Source: Gammaproteobacteria bacterium
Lineage (GTDB): Bacteria; Pseudomonadota; Gammaproteobacteria; Pseudomonadales; Azotimanducaceae
NCBI GenBank assembly: GCA_009846005.1
Contig: VXYL01000102.1
Coordinates: forward strand, 1 to 64,000
Direction of reading: 5' to 3'
DNA length: 64,000 nucleotides
Part shown: positions 1 to 7,113 of the stretch, piece by piece
Layout: each line of letters starts with the position of its first letter
Position numbering within the stretch: position 1 is the first letter of the stretch
Program-made: the position numbers and the translations under genes
Notes under the pieces: generated by a model
Database searches by the model: none
The model's input: only the letters and a program-made list of their open reading frames with translations
Told to the model about the DNA's origin: nothing

Positions 1-2
1 CC

Positions 3-572
3 GTGCTCAGTCATCCCGAGCGGGATCAGCCGCACTTCAAGCGATTCGCGGAGAAACTCAACCGCTACTTCGCGATCAAGACCACGGTCAGCGTCGCCAC
101 GGGCGTGTTCGTCGGTCTGGCGCTGTGGCTCCTGGGCGTCGACTTCCCGATCCTGTGGGGGCTTCTTGCCTTCCTGCTGAACTACGTGCCCAACATCGGC
201 AGCGTCATTGCCGCGATTCCGCCGGTGCTGCTCGCGATCATGCAGTTGGGGCCGATCAGCGCGGTGGCGACGGCGGGCGTCTTCCTCGTGGTGAACGTGG
301 TCATGGGCAGCGTCGTGGAGCCCAAGTTCATGGGGCGGGAACTCGGCTTGTCGACGCTGGTGGTGTTTCTGTCGCTGGTGTTCTGGGGCTGGATGCTGGG
401 ACCGGTGGGCATGCTGCTGTCCGTGCCGCTGACAATGACCGTGAAGATCGCCATGGAAGCCAACCCGTCCACCAACTGGATCTCTCACCTGCTCGATCCC
501 GCGGACGCGCGTCCGGACACCGGGGACGATGACGAGCCGAACGACGATGGACAAGCCGGTTCGGATCCGTGA
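3..572 (+). CDS. AI-2E family transporter (PerM/YhhT-like), C-terminal part
   Basis: This is the C-terminal 189 residues of a polytopic inner-membrane protein of the AI-2E/PerM exporter family. Its true start lies before the window, and the first codon seen here is probably internal. It has long hydrophobic stretches at about residues 28-70, 72-108 and 118-150. The LNYVPNIGS segment followed by a proline-rich helix and the EPKFMGRELGLS segment are typical of the family. A hydrophilic acidic tail (about residues 165-189) ends the protein. The stop overlaps the GTG start of the next gene by 4 bp, so the two are probably translationally coupled. The substrate cannot be told from sequence. Confidence 0.85.
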   Translation: MLSHPERDQPHFKRFAEKLNRYFAIKTTVSVATGVFVGLALWLLGVDFPILWGLLAFLLNYVPNIGSVIAAIPPVLLAIMQLGPISAVATAGVFLVVNVVMGSVVEPKFMGRELGLSTLVVFLSLVFWGWMLGPVGMLLSVPLTMTVKIAMEANPSTNWISHLLDPADARPDTGDDDEPNDDGQAGSDP

Positions 573-1660
573 GCTACGAGCGGGACAACGTCCGACGCAT
601 GACCGGCTACGTCTACGGCGAACAACCGCAGGATCCCGGCATCGTCAAGCTCAACACGAACGAGAGCCCCTATCCGCCGTCTCCCGCCGTGGCGGATGCG
701 ATTCGTTCGTTCGACGCCGGGACGCTGCGTCGCTACCCGCCTGCGACCGCCGATTCCTTCCGCCGCCAGGTGGCCACCCGATTCGGCCTGTCGGTGGATC
801 AGGTCGTCGTCACCAACGGCGGGGACGAGGCGCTGAGACTCGCGATGACGACCTTCGTGGATCCCGGGGCAACCTTCGGGACCACCGAGCCAGGCTATTC
901 GCTGTGCCCGGTGCTCGCCAATGTGCAGGGCTGCGAGGTGGCTTCCGCCGAGCTGACAGCCGACTGGTCGCTGCCGGACGGCTTCGCCGCGAAGATGAAT
1001 GCCGCCGGCGCCAAGCTGACCTGCTTGGTGAATCCCCATGCGCCGTCCGGTGTTCTGGTGGACGCGGACACGGTCGCGGCGGTGGCGCGGGAACTGGACG
1101 GCGTACTGCTGGTGGACGAAGCGTACGTGGATTTCGTGGATCCAGAACTTCGCCACGACCTGACGTCTCTCCTGGCCGACCACGACAATCTGCTGCTGCT
1201 CCGAACACTGTCGAAGGGCCATTCGCTCGCCGGAATGCGTGTCGGGTTCCTGCTCGGTAGCACCGGCCTCGTGGGCCCCATCCTCACCAAGACCCGGGAC
1301 AGCTACAACGTCGACGCCCTCGCCCAGGTTGCCGCGGAGGCGGCCTTCGCCGATCGGGCCTACGCCGAGCGGGGTTGGCGTGCCGTGCAAGAAGAGCGCC
1401 GACGACTGACAGCCGGGCTCGTCGAACTGGGGTTCGCCGTACCGGAGTCCCAGTCGAACTTCGTGCTCGCCGGAGTACCCCCCGGCGTGTCCGCGAGGTC
1501 GTTGTTCATGGGCCTTCGCGAACGCGGCATCGTGGTTCGCCACTTCGACACGCCGCGGCTGTCGAACAGTTTGCGCATCACCGTCGGCACGGCCTCGGAG
1601 AACGACCTGCTTCTGACGGCGCTTGGGGAAATCACGTCCAGTTCACGTTGTAACAGTTGA
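569..1660 (+). CDS. hisC: Histidinol-phosphate aminotransferase (class I/II PLP aminotransferase)
   Basis: A 363-residue PLP-dependent aminotransferase of the HisC type, which makes histidinol phosphate from imidazole-acetol phosphate. The N-terminus carries the LNTNESPYPPSP substrate-binding stretch. The PLP lysine is Lys216 in SKGHSLAGMRVGF, and the C-terminal RITVGT region is present. The length is normal for HisC. The GTG start overlaps the upstream stop as GTGA. No other his gene is nearby, so it may be a second copy, or a relative such as a threonine-phosphate decarboxylase or aromatic aminotransferase. The family is certain; the exact substrate is less so. Confidence 0.85.
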   Translation: MSYERDNVRRMTGYVYGEQPQDPGIVKLNTNESPYPPSPAVADAIRSFDAGTLRRYPPATADSFRRQVATRFGLSVDQVVVTNGGDEALRLAMTTFVDPGATFGTTEPGYSLCPVLANVQGCEVASAELTADWSLPDGFAAKMNAAGAKLTCLVNPHAPSGVLVDADTVAAVARELDGVLLVDEAYVDFVDPELRHDLTSLLADHDNLLLLRTLSKGHSLAGMRVGFLLGSTGLVGPILTKTRDSYNVDALAQVAAEAAFADRAYAERGWRAVQEERRRLTAGLVELGFAVPESQSNFVLAGVPPGVSARSLFMGLRERGIVVRHFDTPRLSNSLRITVGTASENDLLLTALGEITSSSRCNS

Positions 1661-1672
1661 CGCATTCGGGAT

Positions 1673-1681
1673 TGCTACAAT
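1673..1681 (+). promoter_or_regulatory. Extended -10 promoter for the flavin oxidoreductase gene
   Basis: TGCTACAAT fits an extended -10 element (TGn plus TACAAT), just after the hisC stop and about 29 bp before the ATG at 1710. The nearest -35-like hexamer (TTGACG, 1657-1662) is only 13 bp away, too close for a normal spacer, so the extended -10 would have to do most of the work. Prediction only. Confidence 0.4.
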
Positions 1682-1709
1682 CGCGCCGCTTCCAACCACG
1701 AGCATCCCC

Positions 1710-2615
1710 ATGCCCGACGCGCTTCCCGCACTCAGTCTTGCCGCTGTGCCCGGTCGTCGGCGCGCAACGCTGGACCTCGCGCGCGAGATCGAGAACCGTG
1801 GTTTCCCGGGCATCTACTGCCCGAGCCTCGCCGACGGCGTCTCATTGTGCGGGGCGCTTGCCCAGGTCACGCAGTGGATACGGTTCGGCACCAGCATCCA
1901 GCCCATCTATACGCGCCACGTCCAGGACTTCGCCCAGGCGGCGAGCTTCATCCACGAGACGTCCGGCGGTCGCTTCGACTTCGGCATCGGGGTCAGCCAT
2001 GCGCCGGCCATGGAACGGTTGGGAATTGCCGCAGGCAAGCCTCTGGCCGACATCTGCCGCTTCGTTCGGGACTTGAAGGCGGTGCCCAGGGCCGGGGAGC
2101 TGCCCCGAATCGTACTTGCGGCGTTGCGTCGTCGAATGATCCGACTCGCCGAGGAGGTCGCGGGCGGCTTGGTGTTCGCCAACGGGGCGCGGTCGCACAT
2201 GGCGACATCGCTCGGTGTGCTCGGTTCGTCGAGCCGGGACGGGGACGGCTTTTTTATCGGCAACATGATCCCGACGGTTGTGTCCGACGACGTGGAAGCC
2301 GCCAAGGCGCGCAATCGACGGACGCTGGCGAGCTACGCCGCCCTGCCGAACTACCGCGCGTATTGGAAGGAAGCCGGCTACCGGGAGGAAATGGAGGGCG
2401 TCGAAGCGGCCCTGGCGGTCAAGGACTTCGAGGGCGTGTCGCGATGCCTCACGGACCGTTGGCTCGCCGACACCACCCTGTTCGGCCCAGCCGCCAAGGT
2501 GAGGGAGGGCATCGAGGCCTGGTACGACGCGGGAATCAAGACGCCGATCATCGTGCCATCGTCCGTGAACGGCGGACAGTTCCAGGCGTTCGAAGAGTTC
2601 TTCGCGATTTGGTGA
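1710..2615 (+). CDS. LLM class flavin-dependent oxidoreductase (luciferase-like)
   Basis: A 301-residue bacterial-luciferase-like TIM-barrel protein using FMN or F420. The family pattern is visible: an N-terminal ARE-ENRGF segment with strand and helix, the TSIQPIYTRH strand, the TSGGRFDFGIGVSH substrate and flavin loop, and a C-terminal GPAAKVREGIEAWYDAGI helix where the family typically has the GTP/GP-pxeI segment. The ATG at 1710 is preferred: an in-frame start at 1623 would lie inside hisC, and the extended -10 at 1673-1681 fits 1710. The substrate is not predictable. It stands between hisC and a SixA-like gene with no obvious pathway link. Confidence 0.8.
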   Translation: MPDALPALSLAAVPGRRRATLDLAREIENRGFPGIYCPSLADGVSLCGALAQVTQWIRFGTSIQPIYTRHVQDFAQAASFIHETSGGRFDFGIGVSHAPAMERLGIAAGKPLADICRFVRDLKAVPRAGELPRIVLAALRRRMIRLAEEVAGGLVFANGARSHMATSLGVLGSSSRDGDGFFIGNMIPTVVSDDVEAAKARNRRTLASYAALPNYRAYWKEAGYREEMEGVEAALAVKDFEGVSRCLTDRWLADTTLFGPAAKVREGIEAWYDAGIKTPIIVPSSVNGGQFQAFEEFFAIW

Positions 2616-2627
2616 TGCACGCATAGC

Positions 2628-3083
2628 ATGAACCAACGCATCTGGGTTATTCGTCACGGCAAGTCTGCGCGACCGTTCGGCGTGTTGGACCAGAACAGGC
2701 CCTTGGCGAAACGGGCGAGCGAGGACGCGACCCTGATCCGGGGCTGGCTTGGCTCCGGCCCCACCCTGTTCGTGCCGAGTTCGGCGGCGCGCGCCGTGCA
2801 AACCGCACAGCTGCTCACCGACGACGTTCCCGTGTTGCCGAGTGCGGATCTCTACGTGGCGTCTCCCGGCGAGTTCCTTGGCGTCATCGAAGAGACCCTT
2901 GCCGGACACCGCGATGATCACGTGGCGTTCATCGGCCACAACCCGACCGTGACATCGCTGGTAAACCACCTGGCGCGTCGGATGTTGACCGATAGCGTGC
3001 CGACGCTGGGCGTTGCGGCATTCGAGAATGTCGGCGGACGTTGGCAACTCCTCGACTACGTCACGCCGAAGGAGCTCCGATAA
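2628..3083 (+). CDS. SixA-like histidine phosphatase
   Basis: A 151-residue small phosphoglycerate-mutase-fold phosphatase of the SixA type, whose members remove phosphate from phosphohistidine on phosphotransfer domains. The catalytic RHG is at residues 9-11, Arg55 sits in the SSAARAVQTA segment, and the second catalytic histidine is His104 in FIGHNP. The length matches SixA (about 160). It starts 12 bp after the flavin oxidoreductase stop and may be cotranscribed. No histidine kinase or PTS gene lies nearby, so the physiological target is unknown. Confidence 0.85.
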   Translation: MNQRIWVIRHGKSARPFGVLDQNRPLAKRASEDATLIRGWLGSGPTLFVPSSAARAVQTAQLLTDDVPVLPSADLYVASPGEFLGVIEETLAGHRDDHVAFIGHNPTVTSLVNHLARRMLTDSVPTLGVAAFENVGGRWQLLDYVTPKELR

Positions 3084-3215
3084 TTCACTTGTCCGCGGCA
3101 ACAGGCGCCCACTCGAGTCAAGTCTGATGCCGTATTGTCGCCATCACGCGTCGGGCTGGGGTGCCACCGCTAGCGCGAAGACGCCGTGTTGTGGTGGTAG
3201 CCGAATCACGGTTAA

Positions 3216-3233
3216 CCTGCCCGCAGGCGTTTT
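3216..3233 (+). terminator. Weak hairpin with short T run downstream of the SixA-like gene
   Basis: CCTGC and GCAGG (3216-3220 and 3223-3227) form a 5-bp stem with a 2-base loop, followed shortly by four Ts. It sits about 130 bp after the SixA-like stop and just before the 57-codon gene. The stem is short, so it is a weak candidate terminator. Confidence 0.25.
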
Positions 3234-3257
3234 GCTTGTTCCGGAGGCCCGACCATC

Positions 3258-3431
3258 ATGGATTTCCTCGTCTTTCTAGCCGCCGGCGCCACGGCGTATT
3301 TCGCATGGCGCATCGTCGATCAACTGCCGGACGTGCTCTATCGATTGAGCGAGATCCAGCGCGACATCGCGGAACTGCGCCGTCGGGGGGAGGGGGACGA
3401 CGCGAACTCGGACGGGGACGCCGACGAATGA
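3258..3431 (+). CDS. Small membrane protein, 57 residues
   Basis: An ATG-initiated 57-codon frame with a GGAGG-like ribosome site (about 3242-3247). It encodes a hydrophobic N-terminal helix (residues 2-20, MDFLVFLAAGATAYFAWRIV), an amphipathic charged helix (RLSEIQRDIAELRRR) and an acidic tail ending DGDADE. This single-helix plus coiled-coil-like layout is common in small inner-membrane proteins. No family is recognised. Codon use resembles neighbouring genes. It stands alone between the SixA-like and PNPOx-like genes, 64 bp before the latter. Confidence 0.6.
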   Translation: MDFLVFLAAGATAYFAWRIVDQLPDVLYRLSEIQRDIAELRRRGEGDDANSDGDADE

Positions 3432-3495
3432 GACGCCGTAGTCCTAGACCTGTCTCGCTCGTGGCACAAAGCGAGCCGGGGGTCGCGCCGAGTTC

Positions 3496-4089
3496 TTGAA
3501 CGCCGACGTCCCCGATCCGGTCGCGCTACTCCGCGAAGACCGCGCTCGTGCGGCCGAGCGTGCGGATCGCATGGCGAACCTGTGCGTGGTCGCCACGGTT
3601 GACGCTGGCGAACCCGAGGCACGGACGATGGTTCTGCGCGACCTGGAGCCGGCCCTTTCGGGACCGCCGAGTTTAGGGCTCTTCGTGAACAGCACGAGCC
3701 CCAAGTTCGGGGAGTTTCGCCAGTCGTCCACCGTCGCCCTCGTGGTCTACCTGCCGAGCCTCGCCGTGCAATACCGTCTGCGCTGTTCCCTCGAACAGCT
3801 TCCGGAGGGCCTCGTGCGCGCTAGCTGGCAGTTGCGACCGCCGATCCCCAAACGCATGGACTGGCTCTACGAGGACCACCCCCAGAGCAGCGTCATCGAT
3901 GGTCGGGAGGCGCTCGTGGATCTTCTCCACGGCCCCGAACCGACCGTGGCACCGGAGTCCGCGATCGGCTTCAAGTTGGTAGCGGAGAGCGTCGAACGCC
4001 TCGACCTCAACACCGAGGACGGTATTCACGATCGACGGCGGTACGCGTTCGACGGGCAATCCTGGCACGAGGAGGTACTCGTGCCTTGA
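3496..4089 (+). CDS. Pyridoxamine 5'-phosphate oxidase-like FMN-binding protein
   Basis: A 197-residue split-barrel flavin protein related to PdxH. The pattern ATVD-x5-ARTMVLRD near residue 33 matches the PdxH VATVD...RMVLLK strand pair. SPKFGEF replaces the usual TNxxSRKAxQ segment, and the C-terminal IHDRRRYAF-DGQSW resembles the PdxH HDRFxY ending. The central PdxH region (SRPR..QIGAW) is poorly kept, so a true PNP oxidase role is uncertain and a related FMN-dependent oxidase is possible. The start at 3496 is TTG; no better-placed ATG exists. Confidence 0.7.
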   Translation: MNADVPDPVALLREDRARAAERADRMANLCVVATVDAGEPEARTMVLRDLEPALSGPPSLGLFVNSTSPKFGEFRQSSTVALVVYLPSLAVQYRLRCSLEQLPEGLVRASWQLRPPIPKRMDWLYEDHPQSSVIDGREALVDLLHGPEPTVAPESAIGFKLVAESVERLDLNTEDGIHDRRRYAFDGQSWHEEVLVP

Positions 4090-4108
4090 GGGTTTGCGAC
4101 GGAGCTGA

Positions 4109-5065
4109 TCAGGCGTTCTCGGTGTCCGCCGCTTCGAGTTCGGAGTCGGTGGGTCCGATGCCGACGAGGTTCTGGTAGCAGGTGTCCTTGGCCAAGGCGA
4201 CGAAGGCTGCGATGTAGGGCGCGTCGCGTTGCTCGGTGCGCACGGCGGCATAGAGGTTCGGCCAGATCCCTTCTTCCCCGAGCGAGCGGGCAACGACGTA
4301 GTCGCGTTCGATGTACTCGTGCAGCGCCCAGTTCGGCAGGCAGCAGACACCGCGACCGCTCGCCACCAACTGCACCATCATGGGCGTGAGTTCCGCCGTT
4401 CGAACCCTTGCCGGTTCGACGCCTGCGGGATCGAGGAACCGAGTGAAGATGTCCTGCCGGGAACGGTCGATGGGATACGTAATAAGTGTTTCCTCCGCCA
4501 CGTCGCCGGGGTCGATCCACTCCTTCTCGGTCAGGGGGTGGTCCGCAGCCAGCGCCATCTGGGCTTCGTAGCCGAACAGCGGCAGGTAGGCGAGCCCCGG
4601 CTCCTCGATGGGGTCGGCGGTGACCACGAGATCAAGGTCGCCCCGCAGCAGGGCGGGCAAGGGCTGGAAGTGGAATCCGCCCGAGATGTCCAGTTCCACC
4701 TCTGGCCAGTCCTCCCGGTAGGCGTTGATGGCCGGGAGCAGCCATTCGAAGCAGCTGTGGCATTCGATGGACATGTGCAGGCGGCCCGAGTGCCCGCCGG
4801 CCAGTCTGGCAAGGTCGAGCGAAGCCGTCTGGACCAGCGGCAGGACCTCGTCGGCCAACTGCAACAAGCGCTTTCCGGCGGATGTGAACCGCATCGGACG
4901 AGTCTTGCGGATGAACAACGTACAGCCCAAACGCTCTTCGAGGTCCTTGAGCTGATGCGACAGGGCCGACTGCGTCAGGTAGACCCGCTCGGCAGCTTCA
5001 ACGAGCGTGCTTGCGCCGCGCAGCGCAGCGACGGTTCGGAGATGGCGCAGCTCGATGTGGTGCAT
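4109..5065 (-). CDS. metR: LysR-family regulator, MetR-like
   Basis: A 318-residue LysR-type transcriptional regulator. The N-terminal winged helix-turn-helix (residues about 1-62) contains IELRHLRTVAAL, LTQSALSHQLKDLEERLG and LFIRKTRPMRFTSAG, very close to MetR, which activates methionine genes in response to homocysteine. A periplasmic-binding-fold effector domain follows. The ATG at 5065 is preceded by GAGGAG at good spacing, so the longer upstream frame, which runs into the intergenic repeat, is rejected. No metE lies divergent to it here; a cystathionine gamma-synthase family gene at 41.2-42.5 kb is a possible regulon member. It converges on the PNPOx-like gene. Confidence 0.8.
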   Translation of the reverse strand: MHHIELRHLRTVAALRGASTLVEAAERVYLTQSALSHQLKDLEERLGCTLFIRKTRPMRFTSAGKRLLQLADEVLPLVQTASLDLARLAGGHSGRLHMSIECHSCFEWLLPAINAYREDWPEVELDISGGFHFQPLPALLRGDLDLVVTADPIEEPGLAYLPLFGYEAQMALAADHPLTEKEWIDPGDVAEETLITYPIDRSRQDIFTRFLDPAGVEPARVRTAELTPMMVQLVASGRGVCCLPNWALHEYIERDYVVARSLGEEGIWPNLYAAVRTEQRDAPYIAAFVALAKDTCYQNLVGIGPTDSELEAADTENA

Positions 5066-5110
5066 GGACACTCCTCGCGTGCCGACAAAATATACTGACA
5101 CACGGTTGGC

Positions 5111-5234
5111 GTAGGGGCGACCCTTGTGGTCGCCCGCCGAACCCGCATCGTTCGGGGTTGTTGTGGTACGAGAATGCGGCAGCATTCTCGATCGCGGCCG
5201 AAGGGCGGGCCGGGACGGGAAGCCCGTCCCCTAC
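5111..5234. repeat. Dispersed palindromic intergenic repeat, copy 1
   Basis: Starts GTAGGGGCGACCCTTGTGGT (a hairpin with CGCCC) and ends GACGGGAAGCCCGTCCCCTAC (second hairpin), with about 80 bp between. It lies between the metR start and the 3' end of the alpha/beta hydrolase gene. Its outer CTA (5231-5233) is the TAG stop of that minus-strand gene. Five similar copies occur elsewhere in the window. Confidence 0.85.
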
Positions 5235-6610
5235 GGCGTCTCGTCCGCCTCGTCGACGTCCAGCCGCGTGGCCCAGGCTGTCGCCTGTTCGCGCATTGGC
5301 CCCGCGTCCTCGCGTAGGACCATGCCTTGTTCGACCGCACGGTCCAGCGCCGCGTTCCAAGCCTCAAGATAGTGCTGGCTGTCCGGGTACAAATCGGCGA
5401 GTTGCTCAGCGTCGAAGTCGGTGGCGGTGCCGTATAGGAAGCCGAACCTCGATCCTTCGCGAGGCGTTCCGAAGCCGCTATGCGAAGCGGTCGGCACGGC
5501 GATATGCGGCAGGCGGATGCCCCCCTTGGCGTTGCCGTGTTCATCCCGGACGACATTGGGGCGCGGTGCGCCGGGCGTAACCTCGACACGTGGCATTACC
5601 GGAGGCTCAACGCCGTCCTTGATCCAGTAGTGCAGGTGCCGGATTGCGGCGTTGTATACGGGCGAATACGACATCCAGTTCGAGCCGCCCTCGGTGGGTG
5701 CCTCGGGCCTTGGTACGGATACGTGCGAGGTGCCCGCGACCTCCCAGAGCCGGAACCGCTCCGAGTCGGCTTCCCGCACGCCGTAGTAGCTGGTCACCTC
5801 GGTCTCGGAATTCACGACGATGACGGGGACATCCAGATCGGCACGGATCGAGGCCGGACTGCCGCGGCGCTGACCGGCAAGCTCCGAACCGAACGCCACG
5901 GGCCGACCGAAGTCGATGAACGGTATGTAGCCTTCGAACACCTGCGTGGATTGGTGAACGCCATTGATGTAGCTGCGCAGACGTCCGGCGGACTGCGAAG
6001 CGCCGACCGCGATGAGCCGCTCGACGGCCAAACCGCCCATCGGATCCAAGCCGACGCGAGGGCGATCCGGACCGACGGCCATCGCGGCCTGGGTGAAGAT
6101 GTCGTAGGAAAAGGCGTCGCCGGGATGAACGAGGGAGCCGTAGCGCTCGGGATCCCAGGCTTTCAACCCCTGGGGATTCTGCGGGAAGCCGTCGATGCCG
6201 ATCTTCTGCGCGGAAACGCCCACCCAGGCGTAGCCGCGCAGGGCTTCGGCGGACGCGGAACCGAGTTCGAAACCCGCCGTCACGTTCAGCCAGAACACGA
6301 TCACCGTGCCATTGAACATCGCAGGATCTTCGGGCCGGACCACCAGCAGGCGCGTCTTGAAGCCTGCCTCGTCCTTGGCCTGCCGCGTTTTCCACCGACC
6401 GTCCAAGGTGTGCGTTCCCTCGGCCAATTCGTAGGCGGTTGCCTCGCCCGCCAGGAAATACTCCTCGGTCAGATACCCCTGCTCTGCGGCATCCACCGCG
6501 GCAAACGGACTGCCGCGTTCGCCACCGGTAACCGGCCCCGACAACGTCCCGGCGTTCGCCGCAACCGCGAAGCAGATGCCCAGCACCAGCCACATCGCTC
6601 TGGCCTTCAT
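5231..6610 (-). CDS. Exported alpha/beta hydrolase domain protein
   Basis: A 459-residue protein with a clear signal peptide (residues 1-20, ending AANA). The nucleophile motif GASQSAG centres on Ser205, with a later acidic residue and a histidine in the AGTSHVSV segment near residue 290 that would complete the triad. The layout (LLVVRPEDPAMFNGTVIVFWLNVTAG, then GASQSAGRL) matches the large secreted 'alpha/beta hydrolase domain' family of poly- or hydroxyester hydrolase-like proteins. The stop codon is provided by the intergenic repeat, so the native C-terminus may have been altered. It is divergent from the molybdenum dehydrogenase genes, sharing a 59-bp promoter region with a small GTAGC/GCTAC inverted repeat. 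Confidence 0.8.
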   Translation of the reverse strand: MKARAMWLVLGICFAVAANAGTLSGPVTGGERGSPFAAVDAAEQGYLTEEYFLAGEATAYELAEGTHTLDGRWKTRQAKDEAGFKTRLLVVRPEDPAMFNGTVIVFWLNVTAGFELGSASAEALRGYAWVGVSAQKIGIDGFPQNPQGLKAWDPERYGSLVHPGDAFSYDIFTQAAMAVGPDRPRVGLDPMGGLAVERLIAVGASQSAGRLRSYINGVHQSTQVFEGYIPFIDFGRPVAFGSELAGQRRGSPASIRADLDVPVIVVNSETEVTSYYGVREADSERFRLWEVAGTSHVSVPRPEAPTEGGSNWMSYSPVYNAAIRHLHYWIKDGVEPPVMPRVEVTPGAPRPNVVRDEHGNAKGGIRLPHIAVPTASHSGFGTPREGSRFGFLYGTATDFDAEQLADLYPDSQHYLEAWNAALDRAVEQGMVLREDAGPMREQATAWATRLDVDEADETP

Positions 6611-6669
6611 AACGGAATCCCCTATTCCCGGTTGGACATCGAGTGTAGCAACTCGCTACGGTCCCACCG

Positions 6670-7113
6670 ATGGTTCCTTTCCGGCTCAACGGCGACGCCG
6701 CGCAGTTCGACGACGGCGAACGCGACACCCCGCTCCTTTTTGTTCTGCGCGGTCCAGCGGTCGGCGACATGACACCAAAACTCGGCTGCGCGCGCGAGGA
6801 GTGCGGCGCGTGCCGCGTGCTCGTAGACGGCGACCCGGCGTACGCGTGTACGCTCCCGGCGGGCGAGGTAGAAGGTAGGCATGTGGAGACGGCCGCCGGC
6901 TTGGATACGCCGGTGCGTCGAGCCTTGCTCGAGTCCAATGCCACCCAGTGCGGGTACTGCCTCCCGGGTATCATCGTGGCGGCCGAGGCGCTGTTTCGCC
7001 TCAATCCTCAGCCTTCGAGGGCCGAGATAGCCGCTGCGCTCGATTCGCAGTTGTGCCGCTGCGGAAGTCAACCACGTGTACTCAGCGCCCTGCTCGCGGC
7101 TGGCGGCGAATGA
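6670..7113 (+). CDS. 2Fe-2S subunit of a xanthine dehydrogenase-family molybdenum enzyme
   Basis: A 147-residue iron-sulfur subunit. The N-terminal plant-type ferredoxin domain has Cys40, Cys45, Cys48 and Cys60. The C-terminal helical domain holds the second cluster with Cys94, Cys97 (QCGYC), Cys129 and Cys131 (CRCG). All eight ligands are present. It is slightly shorter than usual (150-165). It overlaps the next gene, the molybdopterin-binding subunit, by 4 bp (ATGA), so the two form a two-component IorAB- or NicAB-type enzyme that passes electrons from the molybdenum site to a downstream acceptor. No FAD subunit is encoded here. Confidence 0.9.
   Translation: MVPFRLNGDAAQFDDGERDTPLLFVLRGPAVGDMTPKLGCAREECGACRVLVDGDPAYACTLPAGEVEGRHVETAAGLDTPVRRALLESNATQCGYCLPGIIVAAEALFRLNPQPSRAEIAAALDSQLCRCGSQPRVLSALLAAGGE

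Noticed and set aside
485-1543. Long minus-strand open frame of about 350 codons over hisC
   Set aside because: It is the antisense shadow of hisC; the composition is His/Arg/Gly-rich with no motif. Similar long shadows occur opposite many genes here because of the high GC content.
5607-7004. Long minus-strand frame across the alpha/beta hydrolase start
   Set aside because: It is a shifted-frame shadow of the hydrolase gene extended upstream; arginine-rich, no conserved pattern.
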